NCBI GenBank assembly: GCA_016081115.2
Contig: CM071928.1
Location: 82,656,477 to 82,720,476, forward strand
Direction of reading: 5' to 3'
DNA: 64,000 nucleotides
Source of the DNA: Rehmannia glutinosa
Taxonomy: Eukaryota; Streptophyta; Magnoliopsida; Lamiales; Orobanchaceae
In this document: positions 43,888 to 56,663 of the stretch, piece after piece
How the letters are laid out: the number at the start of each line of letters is the position of its first letter
Position numbering within the stretch: the first letter of the stretch is position 1
Notes under the pieces: model-generated
Databases searched by the model: none
Seen by the model: the letters and a program-made list of their open reading frames with translations, nothing else
What the model was told of the DNA's origin: nothing
Program-made: the position numbers and the translations under genes

Positions 43888-44180
43888 AAACATAAGATTA
43901 AAACTGGTCATTTGCATTCGAGCATATTGTTATCCCTCTGTTCAAAAGCTTGAAAAGTCAGAAACACTTTGAGTTCGTTGTAATTCTGGTTTTTGCAAGT
44001 GCTGCTAAACTGGAATAGAAATAGTCGTTGATTCTTAGGGACGTATGCCAGAACCGTTAGCACTTGTATACGGGGCGTTTTTGTCTTGTGAAGACTAAAT
44101 CCAATTCAGGCCTCGACTAGCCATATCAATCCAAACACTCAGCCATTTCCAAAACAGAAACCTTATAAATTTACCCAACA
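43888..44180 (+). repeat. 3' LTR end fragment of the gag-only copia derivative
   Basis: It matches the last 290 bases of the LTR at 41538-42650, ending TTTACCCAACA. It is joined directly to an RNase H tail ending SLTKT-like, so U3 and the polypurine tract were deleted. Confidence 0.8.
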
Positions 44181-44257
44181 ATTTCAAATTGGTTTATTTG
44201 TAGTCAAAGCTTATTTGAGCTCATTTATAGCAAGAAAAAAATGATTATATAAATTGT

Positions 44258-44940
44258 GCGTTGTTTTTTAAGAAAGATTTCATTAGAAGCGGTAGAAATC
44301 GTCCAACAACGATTGATTGACATAGGGATTCCTAGAGATGATCCCATTGAGATTCACTAACACTCATATTTTCTGCACACGATGCTAGACAATGCACAAC
44401 AATATTGCAATTGTGTCTAAACCAAAAAATGCCACTAAGAGATAAAGACGACTTCATGCAAATAACCTCTTGAAGTTACCATGGCTAAATAAGTCCGGTT
44501 CTTTTCAGGCCCACATATTTGAGGCCTAACCTGGCCTTATTACCGGGACGACTAAGCGGCCCATCGAGCCCAAATTGCCAGCTATAACTAATTCATCAAA
44601 TAGAGCAACTCCAACGCCTACACATGCACCATTAGATGTCAAAGCTCCATCGAAGCAAATTCTTGGTCCAGCTGAAGACTGAGGCATGAAACGAGGGATT
44701 TGATAAGCAAGGTGAGGAGATATGTAGTCTAGACTGAACTTGATAAAAATCTTGAAGAATAGAATTTGCTGAAATAACAATCGAGAAAGGATCATAGATT
44801 GTGTTCTCAAATTTCCTCTTGGTCCTATAGAACCAAAGTAAGGGTTTATTCAATGCTACACCCGAAGAAATATTCGAGGTGCATAATAATTGTGCATTTA
44901 TTATAGATTTGTAATAATTCACGCACAATTATACAATCCA
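44258..44940 (-). pseudogene. LINE (L1-like) 3' end with RNase H-like remnant
   Basis: The minus strand has LLWFYRTKRKFENTIYD-type sequence (44770-44860), then a DGA motif in CFDGALTSNGACVGVGVALF (44600-44665), as in the RNase H-like domain at the C-terminus of plant L1 LINEs. It ends CTTCTAATGAAATCTTTCTTAAAAAA at about 44258, a typical LINE tail. Frames are broken by stops. The 5' part is absent. Confidence 0.6.
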
Positions 44941-45030
44941 CCGTGTATTATGTGCAAATCTAAGGTAGATACTATACTTAGTGTATTCATCTAGAAGTAA
45001 CATCTACAAGACCCCAAAGTAGGTTGCAAG

Positions 45031-45307
45031 TAGAGGTGCAAAATGGAACCAAAACTGAGATCCAAATCGGAACTGGAACCGTGTAGGATGATTTTGGTTC
45101 TAGTTCCAGTTCTCAAAGACCGTGGAACCGACGGTTCAATAAAACCAACTATTGTTACTTTTTTCCTTAAAAATATGCTAGAAGAAATATTAATGTTTAT
45201 TGTGATGTTTTTATATTCTCACCCACATGAGACACGTCTTAAACTAAATTTGTAAGCAAGCTACACAAACTTTGCTTCCTTTATATTCTAAGAGGATACG
45301 TAGGCAG

Positions 45308-45382
<75 letters not shown>

Positions 45383-45642
45383 AGTCAAAAACTTCATATT
45401 ATTATGAATATCAAGTCCAACTCATTTTCTATTTTTCATTTTTTCCCTAGATAAATCGTTTTTTATTAAATTCAAAAAATTATCAAAAGAGGAAAAAAAA
45501 AGGTTTTGGTTAAATCGGAACCAGAACCAAAATCGTAGAGGAATTGGGTTCTTCTTTTAGAACCAGAACCGTGAGGCGCCGATTTCAGATCCTCATTTTG
45601 GAAGAACTAAAACCAACGGTTCTAGAACCGTGGCCACCCCTA
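45031..45642. mobile_element. hAT-type MITE (612 bp), perfect 8-bp target duplication
   Basis: Termini TAGAGGTG and CACCCCTA are inverted with one mismatch. GTTGCAAG flanks both sides (45023-45030, 45643-45650). Subterminal regions have many GGAACC/GGTTCC words. The centre contains a long TTA repeat. No coding capacity. Confidence 0.92.
45308..45381. repeat. (TTA)n microsatellite
   Basis: About 24 uninterrupted trinucleotides inside the MITE. Confidence 0.95.
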
Positions 45643-45650
45643 GTTGCAAG

Positions 45651-45931
45651 TGAAAAAGGTGACACACCTCACATGAGAAATTAAGGATCACTTCATGGAA
45701 CCATGCTCAAAATTTTGGCTGCAATTATAGAAATTGTGTTATAAATATAAATATTAGTCTTTGTCATAACCCGAAACTTTTGCATTTTAATTATTAGAGT
45801 TAATCGTTCATCATAATTACACGCATTTTGATATTTCATATTCATATTGGATACATATAAAAAAATACAAGAAAATACTAATATATACATAATTAGACAA
45901 TACGGAGATATATACATATATTAGATGTGTA

Positions 45932-45936
<5 letters not shown>
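45651..45936. other. intergenic, nothing recognised
   Basis: AT-rich sequence between the MITE and a (TA)n tract; no ORF or repeat recognised. Confidence 0.5.
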
Positions 45937-45970
<34 letters not shown>

Positions 45971-45972
<2 letters not shown>

Positions 45973-46997
45973 ATTTGGTTCAAATGAGACCACCCTCCCT
46001 AGGTGAGACAGTGTGGACTCATCTTACCCATTGATCTTAAAAATGAAGGGATGTGATTAATTCAGAAATAATAATTATTTCCTAATTTTCGCTGATTTTA
46101 AGGGTAAGATTGTAATTTTGTAATTCAAATTAGTGGTCCCAGCGGATTCTATGGGCTGAAATTGACACTGCCGGATTTTGTGGCGGAATTTAAGGAACAT
46201 GTTTTCTTTCCAAATATTTTTATTTTACAGCATAGTTAGGGTTCTTCTACTGCATAATTAGATATCAAATAATGCATATTTAGTTATTTTGTTGGCACTG
46301 TTTTACGAAAACAAGACATAATTGAATATAACGTACTGCATATGTAGTTATACTACACTGCATAAATAGATTCAATATAATGTATAATTAGTTATGAAAA
46401 TGGGATGTTGCTTTTGGAAATTATAAAAATGGGTTGTTACATAATGTACTGCATATTTAGTTATTCCACAATGCATAGATAGTTTCTAGATAATACATAG
46501 TTAGTTGATTTTGTTGCATAGTTTATGACGTCTTGCATATGGGATATACTGTACTACATATTAGTTTTTTTACGCTGCATAGATAGTTTTCAGATAATGC
46601 ATACTTAGTTGAGTTTTGTTGCATATTTAGTTTTCGAACTCATTGTTCGTTATTTCTCTGTAATATTGCACCGATTTTTCTTGTTTTTTCTCTGTAATTT
46701 TCATGAACTGTAATTTTCGAGTTCTTCACAATTTTCTTTATTTGCGTTAATGGAGGAATGAGAGAGAGAGAAAGAGAGACGTGAGATTGGGAAAATTGGG
46801 AGATGTATGAGAGAGAAAGAGATTTGATTCCATTTTTGTAACTAACTTGTTATGTTATTTTACCATACTACCCTTATATTGATTAAATTAATATTTTAAT
46901 ATATTTTTATCCATTAAATCATACTCATTGATTAATAGTGGGGAATGGTTGAGATTAGTCAATTGTGTCTCACCTAGAGACATGGTCTCACCTGATC

Positions 46998-47001
<4 letters not shown>
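45971..47001. mobile_element. (TA)n-bracketed inverted-repeat element, copy C
   Basis: The left end reads GGATTTGGTTCAAATGAGAC, then CTAGGTGAGACAGTGTGGAC. The right end in reverse complement reads GGGGATCAGGTGAGACCATG, then CTAGGTGAGACACAATTGAC. Both ends abut (TA)n tracts (about 45936-45970 and 47002-47041). The interior has TACTGCATATTTAGTTA repeats like those of copy A. It is about 1.03 kb with no gene, and is the most complete member seen. Confidence 0.65.
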
Positions 47002-47041
<40 letters not shown>

Positions 47042-47044
<3 letters not shown>

Positions 47045-47989
47045 TGTCCTGGGGGCAAGTATGTGATATGCACATCTATGAGTACTTTATTAACATAGTG
47101 TAATATTTAATTGCTAGAATTCTTTTACCTTGTTGACCACTTTAAGCAAATGGGTTGTAGGTAGATATGCATACACGTGGAGAATTCTTGATAAACCATC
47201 CATTAACTTAGCCAATATATCTATAATATATTCATTATTGCCGCCTTATACAACTATGGGATAAGTATGTATAATATATTATACATTTTAATGGAAATCA
47301 TGAGAATAATAGAGAAGTTACACGGACGACTACAAAACATACCGAAGAGGAAGGGAAAAAAAAGAAAAAAAGAAAAGAAGAGAGGTACTGTGGGGCGGGT
47401 GTGTTGGTAATTAAGAAGTTTCTAATTTATCTCTTCCTTATACTTAGCTTGTTTTTTTAGCAATAGTTAGCTGTTCTATCATAATGAAATATGATTAATT
47501 AAATATTATTTTCGTGTGCTAAATGTGAGCGGCATTAAAATCACATATATTGATTAAGTACCGAATTTACATGAAATCTGATCATATCTATATATAAAGA
47601 GTTTTAGTTGTGTATCAGATTAAATTTTAGTATGTGAGCTAGATTTATGCTATATAATTAAGTTCGATGAAAATCGTGAAAGAAAATAGATAAAATAAAA
47701 ATATGATAATCATTGTGAAGTTCAGTGAGCTATGATTTCATCTCGCCATCTACTGAAATCAAATGGTAAAATTTTGGTAGAAATCAGTACAATATATGAA
47801 AATACTTTAAGTTGTGAATTAATCTAATTGATTCTCCATTCTCTAATACAGGAGCAAATAAACAAACAAAATATGAAACAAAATAATAGCAAGTGTACGA
47901 ATATCCACTTTATATAAAAACACACATGATATCATTAATCTAAAATGTAGATTTCTGAATTATGGTACACATTTGTGATATGTTAATAG
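47042..47989. other. intergenic, nothing recognised
   Basis: AT-rich; a GA-rich stretch at 47345-47390 followed by GTGGGGCGGGTGTGTTGG. No ORF above background. Confidence 0.5.
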
Positions 47990-48208
47990 GTCAAAATCTT
48001 AGTAAAGGGGCAAATAAAGCCGACTAGACAAAGCCATCGAGATAAGGGTACCACTGGTGAGTATAATCATTTAGCTGTTATTTGACTTGTGTGATTATAT
48101 AATTGATGTGTTGTAATGAACTGCTTACTTGTTTGGCTATAGTGATTAGAAGCTTGTTGTGCTCTAATGTGAACTATATGATTCTCTATGGTGATATTGT
48201 GATGAAAT

Positions 48209-48360
48209 TGAGATATGTGATCTCTATGTGATGAGATTGAAATGAAATTGAGATATGTGATCTCTACTAATGTTATTGATATGAAAATGAGATATACGAT
48301 CTCTACTGATATTATTGATATGAAAATGAGATATACAATCTCTACTGATGTTATTGATAC
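48209..48360 (+). repeat. 39-bp tandem repeats with internal inverted repeat
   Basis: Four units of GAGATATGTGATCTCTACTAATG-type sequence plus a TTATTGATATGAAAAT tail. Each has GAGAT...ATCTC arms. A decayed fifth unit begins right after the Sirevirus at 62403 (GATACGGAAATGAAATGTGTGATT). Confidence 0.85.
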
Positions 48361-49903
48361 TGTAGGTCCCAAGGGGTGTAAGTGTAAGGTTTAGAGGGGG
48401 GGTTGAATAAACCTTACCAAATTTTCGATTTAGTCCTTTTAAATCTCTGAGTTCTACAGATTGTGTCTTGATGGACCGATCGAATTAGTCACTCGGTAGA
48501 GAGTTAATCTCTCAATGCACTCAAATTTGAGTATTAATAGAGTAACTTCATTGTTGGCTATAATTTGACTCAACCGTGGTTTTGTTTTCAATTGGAAGAC
48601 TTAACACCCTTAAGTTTGATTAAGCAAGTTTTTCTGACTTGATTTAGTACTTTATAAATTATCAAATGGATAGCAAATTTATCACAGATATAAGCAATTT
48701 AAAAGTGCGAGTAAATTTAAATGTTGAAATGTAAATGACACAAAGAAAGTTTTTATAGAGGTTCGAAGATGGGGTAATTCTTCTACTCCTCTCTTCTCCA
48801 ACTCCTGGAGGAATCCACTAAGTAATGATCGGTTTACAAAGTGGTAACAGTCCAGGATACAAGTCTTGATCACAAAACGGCCGACTTGATCCTTTGGGAC
48901 TCGGCCCGGAGACGCGCTTGATCACTCGGTGGCTTCTCGCATGACGACTCGCCTTCTTCACAGGCATTTGCCTTGCTACTCTGACTCACTTGCTTAAGCA
49001 CTTTGGATTTGATCACGAAGCCCTCCAAGAGCTTAAGACTTGGTTGACGCTTGAACCTTTCTACAATCCTTCCGGAATGTAGACCCCTTGTTTTCAAAGG
49101 TTTCCTCTTCAACTGGTTGAAGTTCTCTTCTTCACAGGTAAGTGTTGGATTGATGTACTTGAAATGTAGGCTTGAGGATTGAGATTGTTTAAGTTTTTTC
49201 GATGTGCTTGTATATCTCACGTATGTGTCATTTATATTTCTTTCTCAAACAAACTCCTCGGCCTTTTATAGTGAACTTTCAAAAATTTGCCCGTTGAAGA
49301 GATGGGCTCATTTTTTAAAGTCACTTTGCGTCGTTGGCTTGCGAGTTCTTGGAATTGCCATTTCCTCGTATGAATTGTTTTATCACCTTTTCGCAGTCGA
49401 CACGGTGTAGTGCTTCCCATTCGTTCATTCCTTTTGCACGCTTCAGTGGACTCGAGCACTCCAAGAAAGGTAGTATGGAGATATTACTTGTTTAAGTAAA
49501 TCTCTTGATTTCGCGGCAACAGCGGTTCTTTTGATTATCTCGACTTGATCGCTTTTCCTTGCTTTCCCAGGTGACTTAGAGTCGCCTTCCAATCATGGAT
49601 GACTCTTCCTGTCACTTCACTTGAGACTTGGCTTCTCTTGAGTTGACTTGGTGATGTTCCACTCAGTGCATCTCACCGCTTCTTCGATCGAGTTCTGTCG
49701 CTCTTCTTGCATGTGACTCAGCTGTTGTCTCGTGAGTTTTCCTTCAAGCCTTGATTGTCTTCTTGCATTTTAGGGCGAGGCGACTTAACTCGGCTTGGTC
49801 ACTCTAATTGTTACAATACATTTAATGAAGAATTGGGGTGCCAACTTTCTATTCTAAGTTTTACATGGCATTCATCAAAATCTAAACAATAAAATTCCTA
49901 ACA
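48361..49903 (-). repeat. 3' LTR of Sirevirus element 3
   Basis: 1,543 bp, plus-strand ends TGTAGGTCCC and TTCCTAACA. It differs from the 5' LTR mostly by 1-6-base indels. Confidence 0.93.
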
Positions 49904-49926
49904 ATTTCCCCCTTTTTGATGATGCC
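49904..49926 (-). other. polypurine tract of Sirevirus element 3
   Basis: The minus strand reads CATCATCAAAAAGGGGGAAA directly before TGTTAGGAA. Confidence 0.88.
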
Positions 49927-50599
49927 AAAACTTAAATCATACAAAGATGCAAATAACAAAGATACATACGAGATAGTGTATTGACATAGAATGTATGCGC
50001 GGAATCAATCTTTTTATTGATCATATCATTCTTGTACTTAACACAATGTTTACAAGGTGTATCGTAGTATGTAATTGTCTTCACAAAAAATAGAAAATTT
50101 ATAGCTTTATTACGAAGACTTACATTGTATGTATTTACATATAAAATACACGAAGGGTTGATGCAAAGAACACTTCATCTCCTTATTGTCTCCTTCTTTC
50201 ATCTTGATCAAGATCTTCTTTCTTCTTCTTCTTCTTCTTCTCGTCACCGCCTTCTTTTCTTCTCATATGCCTTCATGGCAGCCTTCATCTTTCCTTGTTC
50301 TTTCCTGTCTCTCCCGCCATAGCTGAGTTTGTCTTTTGTTTTCTTCTTCTATTCTCTTTACATACTCAAGATTGGTTTTAGCCACTGCAAGTTCGCCACT
50401 TGGTCAAGCCCGGCCAGTAGATCCCTCCTTTCTTTCCCGGATCTACGTATTCAATATTCTTGGGCGGAGGCCCAGTCCAAGCTTCTTCCTCCATCGCCGC
50501 TTCTTCCTCTACCTCGGGCGATATCGATCGGGCTATCTTTTCTTTTGATTCGGTGAGTGCCCGGCCGGAGTGACCAGCAGTAGTGATCGGTTGTCTCTG

Positions 50600-53500
50600 T
50601 ATCTGTCAAACTTCTTCACATAATGTGAGACCCTTTTTCCGATCACAGTCCCAAGCTTGAGCCATGGACATATTTGCAAAATATCCTTGATTCGAGCGTT
50701 TTGAATTAATCGATTCGATCTTGGATCTGTCCGACATACGAAATGGCATACGTGTCTCTGTCCAATTTGGAATGCCTCCGTGTTCTTTCAAGATGTTCAT
50801 CACCCTGGCATCCATTCTTCCTTCCACCTCCTTCATCCCTCGCTTCAATTGCTTTTCTCTTCTCGGCCCATAGATACAAAGCAGAGTGTTGGAGTGGCGA
50901 GTCACGAGGGGAGTTTTCGCTTATAATGTCACCGTGACAGACCTGTTGGGGGTTTGTGCAATCATCAAGGTCATATCTTTTGATCCTTCCCTCGTGATTT
51001 TCCTTTCTTGATTTCAAAATTTCCTCGGTGATTTTCACTTCTCGGTTGTTCCTTTTCGCTTCCTTTCTTTTCACTTGATTTTTTTGCTTTAAGGTATTCC
51101 TCTTCCCCTTTTTGGCATCATCAAAGGATAGAGGAACCCGGGAACATCTTTGGCAAGCATGAAGTCGAAGTCTTCGATGGTTGAATTTTGCTTCAAGTCT
51201 GCTGCGTTGTATCTTTTTGCACGGAATTCAAACCGAGTAGCGTTGGATTCTCTTTGAAATCGCCTTCATCTCATCCATGAGAAGGCTGAATTTTCTTGTC
51301 ATGTGTTCTTCCAAACGCCGTATATCATTTGCATTCGCTCACGCAGCAGCCTTGATCTCGGCGGTGTGAGCTTCATGCATATGTTCAATGTGTTCCTCGG
51401 CCGTTTTTCGCATCAACATTTTCACTCTCCACACCGCTGACTTGTTGAATAAGGTTTCAAGTATCTCATCTACATTCCACACGCATTGATTGTTCTTTGT
51501 TGCCACCATTCCCTTATCGACCGTGATGCCTCTCAAGTCACCATGGAAGGTTGGCATCTCTGTTGTCCAGCGCATGTCCAAAGAGGCTCGATGCCTCTCC
51601 ATTCGTTCAACTTCAGAAAGAGTGCCTTGAACACTTCTCGAACTTGGTGATTCTTCATTGCGGTGATGGCCATACTGTCGAAATCAAAATCTACCGGAAC
51701 AATGGTGCACGAGTGAAAACAGGAGGTGGCTGTGATAGCGTGCTTGCTCATTTTCGACTCTTCGTGGAGTTACGGTATCTCCGGTGAGAAAGGGAAAGAT
51801 TCCACAAAGATTCATCACCGCCAACCGGGATTTGTTCGATGATAAGCGGTGCACGTGAAGTTCTTTTGGGAATCGATCCGGCTGTAGCGTGAGGAGCCGG
51901 AGCGGTGGTTTCGGTTCATTGGTTTGGTTGTGAAGTAGACCCGGCTTGCCGAGCCAGGTATCTTAAAGCCTTCGTTGGTCTCGGTGATTTTTCCATTTGA
52001 AAGAGACTTGTCCTCGGCCTTATCAGCGTCATCGGACGATGATGAGATTTCTAGTGGTGGCTCATCATCAAAGTTAAAAGTTTGACGAGTAGTCTTGGGA
52101 TCGACTTGCTCGTGCCTGGAACATCCGCATGGTGAGTCTCTTGGATTTGTCATGGGGGTTGACTCAGCTTCTTCTTCGCCTTCCGATCCCGGAAAAGTGA
52201 CATCGGGGTTGTCTGGGAATCATGGAGTGCGCCGATCTCCTTCTCGAGATGGGTCGATGATTGCGGGAGGGATGTTCTCTACTTCACCTCTTTACCCCAG
52301 GAAGTCTCAACCTCCCGTGGGCCTTCATTTCCTCCAGCAGTCTCTCTCTCTGCTGCGAGGCCTTGGTCCTTCCTTTTGACAATGTCGTCACTGTCTTTGG
52401 GTCTTCTACAGTGGCATCCATTGGAGTCTCAACCCCATGGATTGCACTTTCATCGCCAGCAGTGTTAACTCCCGTCGTTCCTTCATGTGCCTCGACCGCA
52501 TCGCCAGGCGTCATTAGCCTTCGTAGAGCGGTTGGCACCTCACCGAGACAGTCTCAATCGTCTCGAGCTTCGTTGATGGCAACTTGTTGTTCTTCTTGTG
52601 ATTGTAATTTCTCTTCTTCGCCTCCTTGCTTCTTTGTGGAGTCATCTGCGGCATCCTCCGACCTTGCTGCGGTGGGAGGAGTTCCCCTCTCAAGAGGCAC
52701 ACCGGTGAGTGACTTGGAGTGGGGTCACTCATCTCTAGACTCATTTGTTGCAATTGATGGTTCAGCCGTTGGGGCGGTGGTAGCACACCTTCAATAGGGG
52801 TTGGCTCGATTTGGGGTCCCCACTAGCCCGATTTCATCGCCATCTCCCTTATCGCTTTCTTCCGAGTGAGTGGGAAGTGGTAGCGGCAAGAACGGTGGTT
52901 ATTTTTGAACCACTCCCATTGGATCGATTTCATTTGTGTTCGGAGGACTCTCCTGGTCCCTCCATTAATCTTTGCTCGTGAAGGATTCTTGATTCGGCAA
53001 TGCTTGCTGCATTTGCAACTCTTCTTGGCGGCGCAAAGACATTCTCCTGGTTCCTCGTCACTTTCAAAGAAGACATCAAGGAGAGGATGGAAGTGTTACG
53101 CGGGTGCCGGAGATAGGCGATACTTTCCTTCTCACGTGCTTCGGCTTCTTGACTTGCTTTGCTCTCCCCTCGCCCTTGTAGATTTGCGGGATGTCTAAGC
53201 GATTGTCCTCATCAAGTCTTTGGGAGCACGAGAGTCGACCCGAGGAAATTTAGCAGATTCCTCTTCTTCTTCTATGAATTCAGGCCGTTGAACTGTTCCC
53301 TTGACTTGCTCAACTTCCATTTTCTCCACTCACGCAGACGATTTTGGATGTCCGGGTAAGGTGGAGATAGGATCATTACATCACTATCCGCTTGGGCTGG
53401 TTCTTCTTGAGTTTAATTTGTGTGAGCTACAAAGTGTGTCTTCGGGTTGCCTCTCTTTGATTGCCTTCAGCAGACTTGGCCGTTTCATCAACTACATCCG

Positions 53501-54678
53501 GAGACTCTACTTCTCCAAAGTAGTCTCGGTATTTGTGCTAGTGAGAATCGACTCACATTTGGTTTCTCTGTTCGGATCGCTTGACGAGTTTTCTTCGTCT
53601 CTGGTTTGTACCAGGGGAATTTCAGTTGGAGGCGGTGTCCTCGAGTCTTCGGGGCGGCAGGGGCTGTCTTTGGTGTTTGTTTCGAGGAGCTGGCCGTCTA
53701 GGCTTGTCGGCTTCTCCTCCTTTTGACGATCGGAGAAGGTATTTGGGAGTCCTTCTCGACCCGCCTGCGGGGCAGCGGTGACTCTTTGCTGGGGGGAGCA
53801 TGTTTGGTTTTCTTTCTTTGCATGGGCGATCTTCTTGGCGTGCGCAGGGGCTTTCTTCTTGGTTGGAGAGGAGGCGGTGTGTCTTCGGGGTGGTGATTCC
53901 CCCACCAGTGTCGTCACTCTCTTGGCGTAAGCTCGCTTCCGAGCACCGAGAGAGGTTAGCTCGAACATCCTCTTGTTAACATGGAATGCTTTCCCATGTC
54001 CGAGAGGACTCCTTTCACCTCAATAGTCGGCCAATCACTAGGTCATATCCGGGATCCTCCAAATGACCCATCTTCTTTGAAGGACTTGTTCCCCACGTCG
54101 GGCAGAGTCTGCTTGTAGATAAACTCAGTTGATTGATCTTCTTTTCTTCGATGATTGCGGCCATCACAATCAGCTTTTCCTTTGACAAGTTGGTCAAAGT
54201 CGCCAAATTTGATGTCGATACATTTGGCAACTATGTCCAACAATTTGTGATAATCCTCCTTTAGCGAGTCTCTTGTTTCTTTGTGTATATAATTTTATCG
54301 CCAGCAAGGTCGGACTTGGCTATTTTCTTTCCATCGTCGGCCCAAGTTTACATCGCCTTCCTTAATCTCGATTTGCTCCTTGGCGGTAGTGAGCAATATT
54401 CACCAAATCCTTGGCGGTGATAGTCACCGCTTCCCGTGAATGATGACTTGATTCCTTCGTCGTGAATCTCGGCATTCACGTAGAATTGTGCGACCTCCTC
54501 CACATAGGTCATAGGATATTCCAGCATTAGAAACGGTTTTGATCCTGGCGTTTCCAACTTCTCCGCGATTTTCTTCACCAGGGTGTCGTCGGACCCCGCT
54601 TCACCATTCGTCGAAATCCACGGTCGAACCGGTGTGGATTTGTTTTCCCAACTTGGTAAAGTCATAAGTTGGTGCCAT
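50600..54678 (-). pseudogene. Sirevirus env-like / extra ORF region, element 3, fragmented
   Basis: It starts at the ATG at 54678 (MAPTYDFTKLGKQIHTG). Frames 54348-54665, 54043-54243, 53507-53968, 52514-52786, 51815-52153, 51339-51602 and 50606-51074 follow in order but in changing phases. Content parallels 23583-27554: a folded-looking N-terminal part, a basic KKKAPAHAKKIAHAKK stretch, a long acidic Ser/Glu-rich part and a helical, coiled-coil-like C-terminus. Its role in Sireviruses is unknown. No transmembrane segment was seen. The N-terminal part is present only in this copy. Confidence 0.65.
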
Positions 54679-55299
54679 TTCTCGAGAATAATTTCAAGAA
54701 AAATTCGAGAGATTGATTTGAAGGTTGATAGGGTTTCGAGAGTATTTGCCTTTGCCTTTTGAGAGAGAGAGATTGAACAGTTTTTAGAAGTGTGAGAGAG
54801 AAACGGACGAAAAATGGTTTAAATATGGTTTATGAAAGGACGTGCGGCGGTTTTGAATCGTGATCGAAATCAACGGCTTGGATTTCGACGCATATTGAGC
54901 GATTCATGTCTCGTATTTAATGCGGCAAAGATTTATATCCAATCATAGGCTTGGTGTGCGGCTTTATGTCCGTACACATCATCATTATCTTTGACGTGTC
55001 TCTTAAAACATTCCCGCTAAGTCAAAACGATCGCGTTTTTGTCACTTTGCTCATAAGTTATTCAACTTATCTCTTAGCCGATTAAACTCGCTTCTCACAT
55101 TTCTCTTAGTGATTCAAACTATCACCGACTTGGTATAGTGACTTTCCGTCTGGTGATTCGAAATGATTTTTGTTTTCAAACTCTTTTCACCTTCTTTCTT
55201 GTTCCATTTCTTTTCTTTGATTCTTTCGTGTCTCAAAACTTAGCTCAATTAGCCCAACTCATGTTTGAGTTCTTCAAATCTTGACTCACATAATGGTTT

Positions 55300-56663
55300 T
55301 GTGAAGATGTCGGCTAGTTGTTTGTCGCTTGAGATATATTCCAAGATAATGTCCTTCTTTTCAACATGATCTCTTATGAAATGATATCTCGACATCTATA
55401 TGTTTTGTTCTTGAGTGCAACACAGATTTTGAGTGATTGCAATTGCACTTGTGTTATCACACATGATTGGAATTTCTTTTTCTTCAACTTCATAGTCTCT
55501 CGATTCTTTGTCTCATCCATAGGACTTGGGCACAACATTTGCCGCAGCCTATGTATTCTCGCCTCATTTGTAGAGGTGGCTATTGAGTTTTGCTTCTTGC
55601 TAAACCAGGAAATTAGTCTGTTTCCAAGCATTTGACATGTGCCTGAAGTGCTCTTCCGCCCACTCTGCATCCAAAGATAGTCGAGTCCGAATAGCCAATT
55701 AGCTTGAATCCACCTTCCTTTGGATACCATAGGCCTACTTTTCGCTTCCTTTCAAGTATCTCAATATTCTCTTACCGTTTGTCATATGGCTCTCTTTTGG
55801 AGCAGATTGAAATCTTGCACATACACCTACAAAGAAAGGTGATGTCCGCCTGCTAGCCGTGAGATAGAGCAATGATCCAATAAGTGCTATGTATCTTGTT
55901 TGATCTACTGAGCTTGCCATCCGTGATCCATGTCCATTTTGATGATGTGTTCATTGGTATTTTTACTGAAGACTTCTCCTCCATACCAAATTTCTTCATT
56001 AAATCTACGGTGTATTTTGTTTGACTTATGAAGGTTCCATCCTTCATTGTTTTCACTTGAAGTCCAAGGAAGAATGTCGCCTTCTCCCATCATGCTCATT
56101 TCAAATTTACTTTGCATGAGGTTTGAGAATTTTTCACACAACTCTTTGTTAGTGGATCCAAAGATGATGTCATCAACATATATTTGAACAAAAGATACTC
56201 TTCTTGTCTTGAATTCGAAAAGTGTTCTATCTACTTTTCCTTTTGTGAATCCATTTTCGGTTAGGAATTGTGACAGGTATCATACCATGCCGGGTGCCTG
56301 TTTCAATCCGTGCGACAGGCTTTCTTGAGTTTGTATACCTTGTCTCCAAGAGTCTTCTCGCTCAAATCCTGGAGGTTGTTCAACATACACTTCTTCTTCC
56401 AATAAACCATTCAGGAATGCACTCTTTACATCCATTTGATATACAATGAAATTCTTGTGAAGTGCATAGGCAAGAAACATCCTTATAGCTTCCAATCTTG
56501 CTACATGAGCAAATGTTTCATCAAAATCTATTCCTTCTTCTTGGCAATATCCTTTGGCTACCAATCTTGCTTTGTTTCTTACCACGTAACCTTCCTCGTT
56601 CATCTTATTTTCGAATACCCATTTGGTTCCAATAACATTTTGATGTATGGGTCTTTGTACTAA
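55300..56663 (-). pseudogene. Sirevirus element 3: reverse transcriptase and RNase H
   Basis: Fragments in order: NKARLVAKGYCQEEGIDFDE (56520-56590), VYQMDVKSAFLNGLLEEEVY (56395-56460), LKQAPGM (near 56285), QIYVDDIIFGSTNKE (about 56145-56190), then RNase H SGRKSTSGTCQMLG and LISWFSKKQNSIATST (55570-55680), and a C-terminal segment near 55310-55470. Active-site YVDD is intact, but frames change at least four times (about 56350, 56100, 55920, 55735). Confidence 0.88.

Larger units (their letters stand above)
41538..44180 (+). mobile_element. gag-only copia derivative (Tork-like family)
   Basis: 5' LTR 41538-42650, the post-LTR complementary sequence, gag, a non-coding tail, short relics of integrase (about 43640-43710) and RNase H end (about 43825-43887), then a 3'-LTR end fragment (about 43888-44180). 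Flanks GTTTC (41533-41537) and ATTTC (44181-44185) are a 5-bp duplication with one mismatch. It lacks pol and most of its 3' LTR, so it would depend on an autonomous relative such as 7658-15021. Confidence 0.8.

Noticed and set aside
45272..45454. Poly-isoleucine frame
   Set aside because: Translation of the TTA microsatellite.
48067..48372. 101-codon minus-strand frame with repeated IVYLIFISI segments
   Set aside because: Translation of the 39-bp tandem repeats; no gene.
52261..52797. 178-codon plus-strand Ser/Val-rich frame
   Set aside because: Antisense of the Glu/Ser-rich env-like region of the Sirevirus; composition explains the openness.
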